NCBI GenBank assembly: GCA_038749025.1
Contig: JBCDIL010000002.1
Span: 1-64,000, forward strand
Reading direction: 5' to 3'
DNA length: 64,000 nucleotides
DNA from: JBCAXA01 sp038749025
GTDB lineage: Bacteria > Pseudomonadota > Gammaproteobacteria > Steroidobacterales > Woeseiaceae
The position numbers and the translations under genes were made by a program. The notes below the pieces were generated by a model that was not told the origin of the DNA, did no database searches, and was given only the letters and a program-made list of their open reading frames with translations. Within the stretch, counting starts at the first letter, position 1. Each line of letters opens with the position of its first letter. This document shows positions 24,991-33,387 of the stretch, piece after piece.

Positions 24991-25845
24991 CTACAACGCG
25001 CTCGTGTGAGCGCGGTCGAGGTAGCGGCGCCGCAATTCGAGCGAAATCGACCCGGGACGCCCGTCGCCGAGTGTTACGCCATCGATACTGACGACCGGCT
25101 GAACGAAGGTCGTCGCGCTGGTTATGAACGCCTCAGTAGCCGCCAGCGCCTCGTCGGTACTGAACGCTCGTTCGACCACTGTCAATTGTTGATCGGCGGC
25201 GACTGCGAGTACCACCTCGCGAGTAATACCGGCAAGAATGTCGTTGCCAAGTTGCCGCGTAACCAATTCGCGGCTCGCCGTGACGATGTACGCGTTGCTC
25301 GAGGTCCCCTCCGTGATGCCGCCGGCATCGACAAACCAGGCGTCGTCAGCACCGGCATCAATGGCCGCCTGTTTGGTCATCGAGGCACCCAGTAAGCCGA
25401 CCGTTTTTATGTCGCAGCGCCGCCAGCGTACGTCAGGTCGGGTAACGACTGTGATTCCGGTCTCGGCCGTTGGCGAATTGGAAATGGCCTTGGCTGCGGC
25501 AAACGCGACGATCGTCGGTCTCGCTGACGGCGGAAAGGCAAAGTCACGCGGTGCCGCACCGCGACTGATCTGAATGTAGGCAATGCCCTCGTCTATGCCG
25601 TTGCGGATCACGAGCTCGCGGAAGAGTTTAAGATAGTCGTTGCGTTCAAACGGGAATGTCAGCGAGATGGCTGCCAGCGATCGGTTGAGTCTCGCGATGT
25701 GCGGGTCAAAGTCGACCAGCTTGCCACCGAGTACAGCAACCACCTCGTAGACGGCATCAGCAAACAAGAAACCGCGGTCGAATACGCTAACCGTTGCGGC
25801 GCTCTCTTCTAGCCAGTCGCCATTGACATAGACTGTACCTGTCAT
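24991..25845 (-). CDS. dat: D-amino-acid transaminase (class IV aminotransferase)
   Basis: This 284-residue PLP enzyme is a fold-type IV aminotransferase. The opening VYVNGDWLEESAATVSVFDRGFLFADAVYEVV is split over typical strands. The PLP Lys is in RRCDIKTVGLL, followed by MTKQAAIDAGADDAWFV. TEGTSSNAYIV is the phosphate-binding block. The CDIK and KQAA blocks favour D-amino-acid transaminase over branched-chain enzymes. It interconverts D-Ala and D-Glu with keto acids. ATG 25845 is chosen because GGGGAG lies five bases before it; an in-frame GTG six bases upstream is worse. It diverges from alanine racemase. Confidence 0.85.
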   Translation of the reverse strand: MTGTVYVNGDWLEESAATVSVFDRGFLFADAVYEVVAVLGGKLVDFDPHIARLNRSLAAISLTFPFERNDYLKLFRELVIRNGIDEGIAYIQISRGAAPRDFAFPPSARPTIVAFAAAKAISNSPTAETGITVVTRPDVRWRRCDIKTVGLLGASMTKQAAIDAGADDAWFVDAGGITEGTSSNAYIVTASRELVTRQLGNDILAGITREVVLAVAADQQLTVVERAFSTDEALAATEAFITSATTFVQPVVSIDGVTLGDGRPGSISLELRRRYLDRAHTSAL

Positions 25846-25920
25846 CGGCACTCCCCGTTGTGGCCAGCCGTCAGTCTATGCGACCCTGCGGATCGATTCG
25901 AGTAACGAATACCGCTCGCT

Positions 25921-27039
25921 ATGACCAACGCAGCGCCATGGCTTCCACGATTGACGATTGACCTTGATGCCCTGGTCCATAATTACCGACAGTTCTGCGC
26001 CCAGTCGCGCGGGTCGGTCGCGGCTGTGGTTAAAGCAAACGCCTATGGCCTCGGTGTCGGCGCGGTCGCTGAGGCCCTGTATGACGACGGTTGTCGGCAG
26101 TTTTTTACAGCGCATGTATCGGAGGGGGTGGAACTGCGTCGGCTGCTTGGCGCTGAGGCCGATATCTTTTTGATGGTGCCTCATCCGGCGGTTTCCCTGG
26201 AAGAGGTTCGACGAAATCGACTGACGCCGGTGGTCTATAGCCGTGAGATGCTTACCCAGCTTGCGGCGGACGACGGCCAACAACCCGTTGCTTTGCATGT
26301 TGAGACCGGAATTCACCGGTTGGCATTTGACGCAGACGAATGGGCGAGCATCCGTCCTGATGTGCTGCCGACCGGTGTCGACGTGGTGTTAATGATGAGC
26401 CATCTCGCGACTGCCGACGAGCACGGATCGCCGCTAACCGAGGAGCAACGGAGACGATTTGCCGAGCAGGTTGCCGGCTGGCCGGGCGTGCCGGCAAGTC
26501 TCGCTAATTCTGCTGGCGCAGCGCTCGATACGGCGCTGCACTTTGACATGGTCAGGCCCGGTATCGCGCTATTCGGAGCGGCTCCGGGACCGGCCGGTAC
26601 GTCGCTCAAGACCGTCGCTCGCTTCAGCGCACCGGTTTTACAAATACGTGAATTGCCGCCAGGGGTCAGTGTGGGCTATGGCGCGAGTGCGTTAACGTCG
26701 CGACCGACGCGCCTCGCGGTATTGGCGGCTGGCTATGCCGATGGGATCCCGCGTTTAGCAGGTCAGCCGAATGGTAGCGGCGAGCGTGCTGCAATCGGCT
26801 GTGGCGAGCACCGCTTCGCGTATTTCGGCCGGGTATCAATGGACCTTGTCGCCGTCGATGTCACCGATGCGCCGACCGGTCTCGTCGAGGTGGGTACTCG
26901 GTTTGATGTGTTCGGTGGTGCGGTATCGATCGGTGAGCTGGCAAGCCACTGTCAAACGATTACCTATGAGCTCCTGACGGGCATCGGCGGTCGCACGCAG
27001 CGCGTCTACCGCGGTACCGGAGACGATGGTTCGCGTTAG
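25921..27039 (+). CDS. alr: Alanine racemase
   Basis: The 372-residue product has the alanine-racemase barrel. K38 in AAVVKANAYGLG forms the PLP aldimine. Y253 in VSVGYGASALTS is the second catalytic base. MVRPGIALFGAAP, LAAGYADGIPRLA and RVSMDLVAVDVTD are standard blocks. It interconverts L- and D-alanine for peptidoglycan or for D-Ala catabolism. The divergent D-amino-acid transaminase and the nearby M19 dipeptidase suggest a D-amino-acid role. The stop codon sits inside a hairpin (27024-27050). Confidence 0.93.
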   Translation: MTNAAPWLPRLTIDLDALVHNYRQFCAQSRGSVAAVVKANAYGLGVGAVAEALYDDGCRQFFTAHVSEGVELRRLLGAEADIFLMVPHPAVSLEEVRRNRLTPVVYSREMLTQLAADDGQQPVALHVETGIHRLAFDADEWASIRPDVLPTGVDVVLMMSHLATADEHGSPLTEEQRRRFAEQVAGWPGVPASLANSAGAALDTALHFDMVRPGIALFGAAPGPAGTSLKTVARFSAPVLQIRELPPGVSVGYGASALTSRPTRLAVLAAGYADGIPRLAGQPNGSGERAAIGCGEHRFAYFGRVSMDLVAVDVTDAPTGLVEVGTRFDVFGGAVSIGELASHCQTITYELLTGIGGRTQRVYRGTGDDGSR

Positions 27040-27050
27040 CGAAACCATCG
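27024..27050 (+). terminator. Hairpin around the alanine racemase stop codon
   Basis: CGATGGTTCGC pairs with GCGAAACCATCG around the loop GTTA, with one bulged A. The stop codon of alr lies at the start of the loop and right arm. No T run follows, so it is at best a weak or Rho-aided terminator between convergent genes. Confidence 0.35.
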
Positions 27051-27070
27051 CCCCCAGCCCGGCTGCGACG

Positions 27071-27409
27071 TTACGGGGCGACGCTGGCGCTTTGCACCGT
27101 GCCGTAGTGGATAGCGCTCAAGCGATCGTTGTCGATTTTCGCCACGGTGCGTTCGAGCATCGTCGAGACGCAAGCTGCTTCTAAGCGTTGATCGGTCAAC
27201 GAGCGAACGCCGGCTGTTTCACAGTAGTTTTCAACGCGAGATTGAATCGTATTGTAAAGGTCGGTTGCAGCTGCGTGACTCTCGAGCATGTAGCTCTTGT
27301 AACGAATCGTTAGGTCTTCGCCAGCGGTTGCTGAGCCAGCACCGAGTAAACCTACCGTCGCCAAAGTCGCTGCCAAAATTACACTGCCCTTGCGAATGGT
27401 GGTGCTCAT
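27071..27409 (-). CDS. UrcA-family periplasmic protein
   Basis: The 112-residue product has a signal peptide (ILAATLATVGLLGAGSATA) and the UrcA layout. LTIRYKSYMLESHAAATDLYNTI is followed by a Cys pair (ENYCETAGV and EAACVSTM) likely joined by a disulfide, then a final helix with KIDNDRLSAIH. UrcA-family proteins are common in Caulobacter- and Xanthomonas-like bacteria and have no settled role. ATG 27409 is preferred because GGAG is seven bases upstream and a signal peptide follows; the frame is open to 27577. A 207-base leader separates it from the M19 gene. Confidence 0.85.
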   Translation of the reverse strand: MSTTIRKGSVILAATLATVGLLGAGSATAGEDLTIRYKSYMLESHAAATDLYNTIQSRVENYCETAGVRSLTDQRLEAACVSTMLERTVAKIDNDRLSAIHYGTVQSASVAP

Positions 27410-27616
27410 CGTTTGTCTCCTCGTCTCATCGACAAATGTCAGGTTGCGGTGTCGCAGTGCAGATCGGGTGTTGTTTTCGCGATCTACAAGGGCTTCGATG
27501 TCCGCAGTCGCGCAAGGGTTGCAGAGGATTTGACGAACGGTGCTGCGATGGCGACGGAATGACGCATCGCGCAGCAACCTGTGTTCGCACTGCTACAAAT
27601 AACAGGTCACAAGGGG

Positions 27617-28786
27617 CTAACGAGCAGGCAATTGGTCACGCAGAAACCGTTCGACGTTACCGCCCATCACCGCGGCGATCTCCTCGTCGCTAAAGCCGGC
27701 GGCTAGCATCCTATCCGTCAATACCGCCAGTTCGCCGGCATCGAACGCGACGGTTACCGCACCGTCGAAGTCCGATCCAAGAGCGACATGGTCGACGCCG
27801 AGCGTATCGATGGCGTAACGGATCGCAGCGACGATTCCATCGGGTGTGGCGTCGCAAACCGCTCCGCTCCAGAAGCCGATACCAACAAGTCCGCCAGCCT
27901 CAGCCATACGCCGCATCAGATCGTCATCGAGATTTCGCGGGCTTGGGCAGTTTCCGCGCAGCCCACCGTGGGAAAGCAAAACCGGACGTGTTGCCAGGTC
28001 GAGTACTTCACTTACCGCACGAGGCGAGGCATGGGCAATGTCGATCATCATCCCTAACGCTTCGGCACGACGGACGACGGCGCGACCAAACTCGGTGAGC
28101 CCAGGTCGTGTTAAGCCGTGTAAGGAGCCGGCGACATCGTTATCGAAAAAGTGCACGAGCCCTATAATCCGCAGTCCTTGCTCGAACAAGCGATCGAGGT
28201 TGTCAAGGTCGCCTTCGAGTGGATGAGCCCCTTCAATCAGATACATCGCGCCGATAATCTTGTCGCCGTCTGTTCGTCGGCGCACTAGCTCGTCCAAATC
28301 CCGCCGCGACCGTATCAGCAACAAACGGTCGGGTTCGGCTTCCGTTAATGCGATGAGCCGTTGTAATTGATACTCGGCACGCGCGTACAAGCTGTTCCAG
28401 GTGGCGACCGGCCAGCGTTGCGCGACGGCGAGCGTTGTAATGTTGTCGCGCGAATCAGCCGCATTGCGATCGTAATTTAAGCCGCTCGGGCTTTTGGTGG
28501 TCGCCGAGAAGACCTGTAAACCGAGGTTGCCGGATTGCAGCCGTGGTATGTCGACGTGGCCGCGGCTTGCACGCGTTGCTAAGTTACGTCGCCACAGCAA
28601 GGTGTCGGCGTGCAAGTCGGCAACAAAGAGTGTGTTATGCAAACGCTGTGCACGTTCTGACACCGAATACGGATTGTGGTCGTAAACCGCGTTGAAGCGC
28701 TTTTCAACAACGCCCGGCACAACGGCGAAAAAACCGATGATCGCGATCGTAAGAACACCGGCTGCACCGATCAGAAATTTGCGCAT
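27617..28786 (-). CDS. Membrane dipeptidase, peptidase M19
   Basis: This 389-residue protein has an N-terminal signal anchor (VLTIAIIGFFAVVPGVV) and the M19 zinc enzyme fold. Metal ligands are visible as H59 and D61 (ADLHADTL), Glu in IEGAHPLEGDL, His in MIDIAHAS, His in LLSHGGLRG and Asp in LGSDFDG. M19 enzymes split dipeptides, including those with a C-terminal D-amino acid. With alanine racemase and D-amino-acid transaminase close by, it may release D-amino acids from peptidoglycan peptides, which is inference. It diverges from the YceI lipoprotein gene. Confidence 0.92.
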   Translation of the reverse strand: MRKFLIGAAGVLTIAIIGFFAVVPGVVEKRFNAVYDHNPYSVSERAQRLHNTLFVADLHADTLLWRRNLATRASRGHVDIPRLQSGNLGLQVFSATTKSPSGLNYDRNAADSRDNITTLAVAQRWPVATWNSLYARAEYQLQRLIALTEAEPDRLLLIRSRRDLDELVRRRTDGDKIIGAMYLIEGAHPLEGDLDNLDRLFEQGLRIIGLVHFFDNDVAGSLHGLTRPGLTEFGRAVVRRAEALGMMIDIAHASPRAVSEVLDLATRPVLLSHGGLRGNCPSPRNLDDDLMRRMAEAGGLVGIGFWSGAVCDATPDGIVAAIRYAIDTLGVDHVALGSDFDGAVTVAFDAGELAVLTDRMLAAGFSDEEIAAVMGGNVERFLRDQLPAR

Positions 28787-28887
28787 ACGACCACTGTAGC
28801 TGAATACCTGGGGCGATGTACGGCCGCGCCGACGAAACCCAGCCGAATCACGTATGATGCCTACGACGCGCTTTTATGGAATCAGTC

Positions 28888-29550
28888 ATGTTCGCAATCC
28901 GTTTCTCGCAGATCGCTACCGTCGGCGCTAGCCTCTTAATTCTCACCGCGTGTGGCGGGGGCGAAGACGCCACTACGTCCGCCGAGCCAGATACGTCGAC
29001 GAATGTAGTCGACTCGGTCGTAGCTGCCCTACCGTCAGGCGCATACGATCTTGATAAATCTCATGGGTATATTTCGTTTAGCTACTCACACTTGGGTTTT
29101 TCGAACCCGTTGCTCGGCTTTATGGAGTTTGATGTCACCACCGATCTGGTGGCGGCGAACCCGGCTGAATCAACAATCAGTGCAACGATTGCGGCGAACT
29201 CGATTTACAGCCGGGTTGCAAAATTTGATGAGCACTTACGCGGCGAAGAGCTGTTCGATACGGCCAATTATCCCGCCATCACATTCAGTGCCGACTCGAT
29301 CGCCATTAATGGCAAGGCGTTCACAATGACCGGTCCGTTGACGATCAAAGGCATCGCCACTGACGTGACATTTGTGGGGACCATAAATAAAGCGGCCGAC
29401 CACCCTATGCGCAAAGTGCCTACGCTTGGCGTCTCTGCGACGGCGACCGTAAAGCGGTCCGACTGGGGCCTAACATTGGCGGTACCGGCCGTTGGCGATG
29501 AGGTAACGATCGATGTCGAATTTGAGATGCTGAAGCGCGAAGAAAGCTGA
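28888..29550 (+). CDS. YceI-family lipoprotein
   Basis: The 220-residue product has a lipobox (LILTACGGG), then an acidic Thr-rich linker. The YceI beta-barrel follows, with GAYDLDKSHGYISFSYSHLGFS at its start and FDEHLRGEELFDTANYPAITFSA in the middle. The end reads KRSDWGL before VGDEVTIDVEFEML. YceI proteins bind polyisoprenoid chains in a lipocalin-like barrel and may carry quinones or lipids in the periplasm. The ATG at 28888 has GGA seven bases upstream; an in-frame ATG at 28876 is also possible. Confidence 0.9.
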   Translation: MFAIRFSQIATVGASLLILTACGGGEDATTSAEPDTSTNVVDSVVAALPSGAYDLDKSHGYISFSYSHLGFSNPLLGFMEFDVTTDLVAANPAESTISATIAANSIYSRVAKFDEHLRGEELFDTANYPAITFSADSIAINGKAFTMTGPLTIKGIATDVTFVGTINKAADHPMRKVPTLGVSATATVKRSDWGLTLAVPAVGDEVTIDVEFEMLKREES

Positions 29551-29556
29551 CGACGC

Positions 29557-29811
29557 TTACGCGAGTGTGTCGATCAGCGAACCTAACGACTGTGAGACAC
29601 GTTCCAGAGCTTTCGCGGAGGCCTCGATCTGTTGCGCGGCGCGGCGCCCGTCCACCAGCCCCTGCGTAAATTGCTTGCTGTCTTTACCGGCATCGCCGTT
29701 CGCAACATCGCTGGCGGCTTGTGTCAGCGCGGCACGCCCCCGACGAATGCCCTCCGTAGCAATCGGACCGGCGCCCCCCGCGATCGGTGATTTAATTTGC
29801 ATGATCGACAT
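29557..29811 (-). CDS. Small helical hypothetical protein
   Basis: The 84-residue protein starts MSIMQIKSPIAGG and then has amphipathic helices rich in Ala, Gln and Ser (ALTQAASDVANG, QQIEASAKALERVSQSLGSL). No signal or membrane segment is clear. Similar small proteins with a heptad-like C-terminal helix occur in related bacteria, and their role is unknown. A second ATG (MQIKSP) nine bases later has AGGAT at fair spacing and may be the real start. It is convergent with the YceI gene, 6 bases apart. Confidence 0.6.
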   Translation of the reverse strand: MSIMQIKSPIAGGAGPIATEGIRRGRAALTQAASDVANGDAGKDSKQFTQGLVDGRRAAQQIEASAKALERVSQSLGSLIDTLA

Positions 29812-29929
29812 CCTATTCCGCTCGTCCTTTCGTTATCGGCCGCGCTTGCTGGAACTTAAATCGCTGGTTTATGTAAAATAAAAGTCATCGCCGGCAGCGG
29901 TTGTTCGGCGGTTTTGTTACAACACAACG

Positions 29930-31057
29930 ATGTCCGCACCGCGTTACCACGCCGTCGATAACCTTCGCACCGGCATGATGTTCGTCGTCATGTTTGGGCA
30001 CCCGTTGCTGCCGTATGTCACCGTGCCGCGCTCGTTCAAAGACCCGAGCGCGCATCCGGCTATGGATGTCGTCGCGGTGTTCTTGTACGCATTCGCCATG
30101 CAGGCGTTTTTCGTTACGGCTGGCTTCGCCGCCGCGCTGATTCTTGACCGTAAGGGCATGCGTGGTTTGTGGCAGAACCGACTGACGCGGATTTTTGTGC
30201 CATTGTTGGGTGCTTACCTCATCCTCTCGCCGCTGACTCGAGGCGCCTATACGTTTTCAAAAGGCGTGATTGCTGGCGATTCGTTGAGCGCTGGTCTAGC
30301 AGCTTTTGCGACGCTCGAATGGTTGCGTTGGAGCAAGCTCTACCACTTGTGGTTCTTGCTATCGCTTTTGCTGTTCACCGCTCTGGCAGTTGCCTGGGTA
30401 ATGCTGCTGCGTCATGCCGGTATCGCCATTGTCGTGCGCCAAGCGGCGGCAAGGTGGCTGGCGGGCTGGTCCGGGTTCTTGATGCTTCTGGCGTTGGCGG
30501 CAATAACGACGATACCGGCTTATATCGATGCGACCGGTGATGGCACGCACTGGGCCATGCAAATCACATTGTTGGGCTATTTTTCGCTCGGTTGGTTGAT
30601 GTATTTGGAGCAAGACTTAATCCGCTTTTGGCAGACCCGTTGGCGTTTGCCGGCAGCCACCGCGTTGGTCAGCTTACCGATTTGCGTGTGGGCCAGCCGC
30701 GTTCGCTTGTTTAACGAAAACGATATCGACGTGCCATTTGGCATTGTCGCTGGCGTCAGCAACGCGGCGATAGGTTTGGCAATGACCGTCGCGTTGATCG
30801 GCTGGTTCCATGTCCACTGGGAGCGAACAACAGCGACCAGCCGGCTGCTAAACCAAGCGTCTTACTGGGTCTACTTGATTCATTACCCCGTTGTGATCGC
30901 CGCCGGTGGCATCGTCGCCATCGTAACGGCCCCGGCTGTCGTGAAATACCTGCTAACGCTCGTGATCGCCATCCCTGTTATCGCGCTCACGTTCACGGTT
31001 CTGGTTCTCGGCACGCCACTCAGAGGTTTGCTGGTGGGTGGGCCGCGTCGCGACTAA
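29930..31057 (+). CDS. Acyltransferase-3 family membrane protein (OpgC-like)
   Basis: This is a 375-residue membrane protein with about ten hydrophobic helices. RYHAVDNLRTGMMFVVMFGHPLLPY at the start carries the Arg and His that acyltransferase-3 enzymes place at helix 1. KLYHLWFLLSLLLF and LNQASYWVYLIHYPVVI are family blocks. These proteins acylate sugars, glycans or peptides across the inner membrane (OpgC succinylates periplasmic glucans). The substrate is not clear. Its stop overlaps that of the convergent GST gene by four bases (CTAA). Confidence 0.88.
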   Translation: MSAPRYHAVDNLRTGMMFVVMFGHPLLPYVTVPRSFKDPSAHPAMDVVAVFLYAFAMQAFFVTAGFAAALILDRKGMRGLWQNRLTRIFVPLLGAYLILSPLTRGAYTFSKGVIAGDSLSAGLAAFATLEWLRWSKLYHLWFLLSLLLFTALAVAWVMLLRHAGIAIVVRQAAARWLAGWSGFLMLLALAAITTIPAYIDATGDGTHWAMQITLLGYFSLGWLMYLEQDLIRFWQTRWRLPAATALVSLPICVWASRVRLFNENDIDVPFGIVAGVSNAAIGLAMTVALIGWFHVHWERTTATSRLLNQASYWVYLIHYPVVIAAGGIVAIVTAPAVVKYLLTLVIAIPVIALTFTVLVLGTPLRGLLVGGPRRD

Positions 31058-31728
31058 CCCCCCATCAGTTCGTAAGGACCCCCTTTTTCGATCGCCCGTT
31101 GGTAGGTCGCAAGTCCGTGGATACGCTCGGCGAATTTGGCTAGGGCAGGGTAGCGATCACCCAAGCCGACGCGAATCGCTGCCGCTTCGACGGGTAAGCT
31201 CATCATAATGTCGGCGGCGGTCATTGCGTCGCCGCAAAACCATTGGTGCTCGGCCAATGTGGCTTCCATATGTTCAAGGTTGCGGCGGATGTTGTCGTCG
31301 AGAAAGTTCGACTTAACGGCGCCCACAATACGATTCGCGATTGGCTTGGCAAAGAACGGCATTTTGGTCGCTTCAATTCGCCCCATGATCAAAGAAATCA
31401 CCATAAAGGGCATGAATGTCCCCTCCGCATAGTGCATCCAGTAACGGTACGCATGACGCTCTTGTGACCCTTGGTCGGGTACTAAGCGACCCGTATCGTG
31501 GTGCTCGAGTAGGTATTCGAAAATGGCGCCGGACTCCGCGACGATCGTGCCGTCATCGTCCAGGAGCGGGGCTTTTCCTAGTGGGTGGATCTCGCGCAAA
31601 CCTGGCGGTGCTAACCGCGTTTCGCCATCCCTGTCCCAGCGGCGAACGTCGTAGTCGACACCCAATTCTTCGAGCAGCCACAAAAGGCGCTGTGAACGGG
31701 AGTTCTCAAGGTGATGAACGAGCAGCAC
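31054..31728 (-). CDS. Glutathione S-transferase
   Basis: The 224-residue product is a cytosolic glutathione S-transferase. LLVHHLENSRSQRLLWLLEELG opens the thioredoxin-like domain, with Ser in the usual active position region. NPLGKAPLL-type and VAESGAIFEYLLE blocks bind glutathione, and the helical domain includes WFCGDAMTAADIMMSLPVE. It conjugates glutathione to electrophiles. The start is GTG 31728, because GGAGGT lies seven bases before it and the family begins there; the open frame to 31803 is not expected to be coding. Confidence 0.92.
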   Translation of the reverse strand: MLLVHHLENSRSQRLLWLLEELGVDYDVRRWDRDGETRLAPPGLREIHPLGKAPLLDDDGTIVAESGAIFEYLLEHHDTGRLVPDQGSQERHAYRYWMHYAEGTFMPFMVISLIMGRIEATKMPFFAKPIANRIVGAVKSNFLDDNIRRNLEHMEATLAEHQWFCGDAMTAADIMMSLPVEAAAIRVGLGDRYPALAKFAERIHGLATYQRAIEKGGPYELMGG

Positions 31729-31858
31729 GGGTGTACCTCCATATTCGGACACTGTGCAGTATAACGGGCCGTTCTCCATGGCGAGAGTTTGCGTCACTGC
31801 CATACAGGCATCGTCTTAGCCCGGTACACTGCAGCGCTTTGTTGACCGGATACTCGCT

Positions 31859-32857
31859 ATGACCGAGCACGACCAAGCCGCGGCCGTCCTGACGCTGCAA
31901 AGCCACATTCTTGCCGAAGAGAAGCGCCACCCAGGCGCAACGGGAACGCTGTCGTGGATTCTGTCGGCGTTATCGTTGGCGGCGAAGACAATCGCTTCGC
32001 AATTACGCCGAGCCCGCCTAGACGATGTATTGGGTGCGATGGGAACGGACAACGTTCAGGGCGAGGCGCAGCAAAAGCTCGATGTCATCTCCAACAACGT
32101 ATTGCTGCGTTGTCTTGGTGATCGTGAGGGTGTTGCCATCGTTGCGTCCGAAGAAAACGAGGAGCCGGTCATTATTCGTGACGATCGCCACGGACCGCGT
32201 CGCTACTGCGTGTTGTTCGATCCACTCGATGGATCGTCGAATCTCGATGTCGCCGGCAGCGTCGGAACGATTTTCAGCATCGTTCGTCACGATCGCCGTA
32301 CCGACGACGCCAGCGAGTCACTATTGCAACCCGGTTCCCAGCAGGTGGCGGCCGGTTACGTGTTGTACGGCTCGTCGACCGTGTTTGTGATGAGCGTGGG
32401 TAGCGGCGTCCATATGTTCGTTCTCGATCCGGCGATCGGCGCGTTCATCAGGGTCGCCGAGAACCTCAAGATTCCGGCAGGTACGCGCCAGTATTCACTT
32501 AATGAAGGTAATAGAATGCGTTTACCCGAAAGCTATCGCCGCTACTTGGACGCCGTCCAGCAAGACGGCTACTCAGCGCGTTACGTCGGCGCCATGGTTG
32601 CGGACGTACATCGTGTCTTGTTGAAAGGCGGCGTATTTATGTACCCGCCCACCGAATCAGCACCGAGCGGCAAGCTTAGGTTGTTGTATGAAGCGAACCC
32701 GATGGGTTTCTTGATCGAGCAAGCCGGCGGGCTAGCCCATACCGGTAGCGAGCCGTTATTGGCGATGCGGCCGCGCGAGATTCACCAGCGTACAGGCGTT
32801 ATTCTCGGGGCGCGTGATGAGGTCGAGAGGGTACTGTCTTTCGTAGCAAGCGAATGA
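31859..32857 (+). CDS. fbp: Fructose-1,6-bisphosphatase, class I
   Basis: The 332-residue enzyme has the class I signature FDPLDGSSNLDVAGSVGTIFSI, which binds the catalytic metals. EAQQKLDVISNN and ASEENEEPV come before it; GNRMRLPESYRRYL and YVGAMVADVHRVLLKGGVFMYP follow. It removes the 1-phosphate from fructose-1,6-bisphosphate in gluconeogenesis. About 332 residues is the normal length. It stands alone between a GST and a small unknown gene, and the direct repeat GAGGCCCCG flanks its downstream end without an obvious terminator. Confidence 0.95.
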   Translation: MTEHDQAAAVLTLQSHILAEEKRHPGATGTLSWILSALSLAAKTIASQLRRARLDDVLGAMGTDNVQGEAQQKLDVISNNVLLRCLGDREGVAIVASEENEEPVIIRDDRHGPRRYCVLFDPLDGSSNLDVAGSVGTIFSIVRHDRRTDDASESLLQPGSQQVAAGYVLYGSSTVFVMSVGSGVHMFVLDPAIGAFIRVAENLKIPAGTRQYSLNEGNRMRLPESYRRYLDAVQQDGYSARYVGAMVADVHRVLLKGGVFMYPPTESAPSGKLRLLYEANPMGFLIEQAGGLAHTGSEPLLAMRPREIHQRTGVILGARDEVERVLSFVASE

Positions 32858-32952
32858 ATCGAGGCCCCGGGCTCTGGCCGTTGAACCCGAGGCCCCGAAA
32901 CACCGGTCACGACAAGGGGATAGCGTCGCGAACCGGTAACGCGCTCTTTAGA

Positions 32953-33177
32953 TCACGCGGCGATTTGCGTCATCGCATACCGCAACATGACCTCGAAACT
33001 TAAGCGGTCCATACGGACCCCATCGGGGAGCTGAATGCTGCCGAGAATAGCGCCGTCGGCTTTGCGAACTTGCTGCTGACAGCAGTTATCAATACGGACA
33101 ACCCGGTACTCGATGCCTGCCAACGTATCGCCGTTGTTCGCCGGGGCAGTCCAGTCCTGAATGACTTGTTCTTGCAT
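32953..33177 (-). CDS. Small hypothetical protein
   Basis: The 74-residue product starts at ATG 33177, with AGGA at usable spacing. It has beta-rich central part (AGIEYRVVRIDNCCQQQVR) with a Cys pair, then SIQLPDGVRMDRLSFEVMLRYAM. No signal or membrane segment is visible. I recognise no family. An opposite-strand frame of 76 codons overlaps it but has a poorer composition. Confidence 0.55.
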   Translation of the reverse strand: MQEQVIQDWTAPANNGDTLAGIEYRVVRIDNCCQQQVRKADGAILGSIQLPDGVRMDRLSFEVMLRYAMTQIAA

Positions 33178-33338
33178 TGTTATGATCCTACGTTGCCTGC
33201 AGGATCTATAAAGCAAGCGCCGTGCCAACACGCCGGCACTGCCGAGAAGTCGCTATTTCAAGGGTTTCAAGCGATCGGTTCGACATTCAGCCTGCAGTGA
33301 GCGGGCATTTTTGGTCACTTTGTGACACACCAATCGAG

Positions 33339-33378
33339 AAAACAGCGACAGGCGGTGGACATAATCCACCTGTCGCTG
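33339..33378 (-). terminator. Strong hairpin terminator after the LysM-DUF3300 gene
   Basis: CAGCGACAGG (33343-33352) pairs with CCTGTCGCTG (33369-33378), and TGGA with TCCA around loop CATAA, leaving a 3-base bulge. On the reverse strand TTTT follows the stem. The hairpin begins 9 bases after the stop of the DUF3300 gene, so it is probably its Rho-independent terminator. Confidence 0.6.
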
Positions 33379-33387
33379 CTGTATGCA

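Noticed and set aside
32858..32920. Repeated GAGGCCCCG after fbp as a terminator
   Set aside because: The two copies are in the same orientation, so they do not form a stem.
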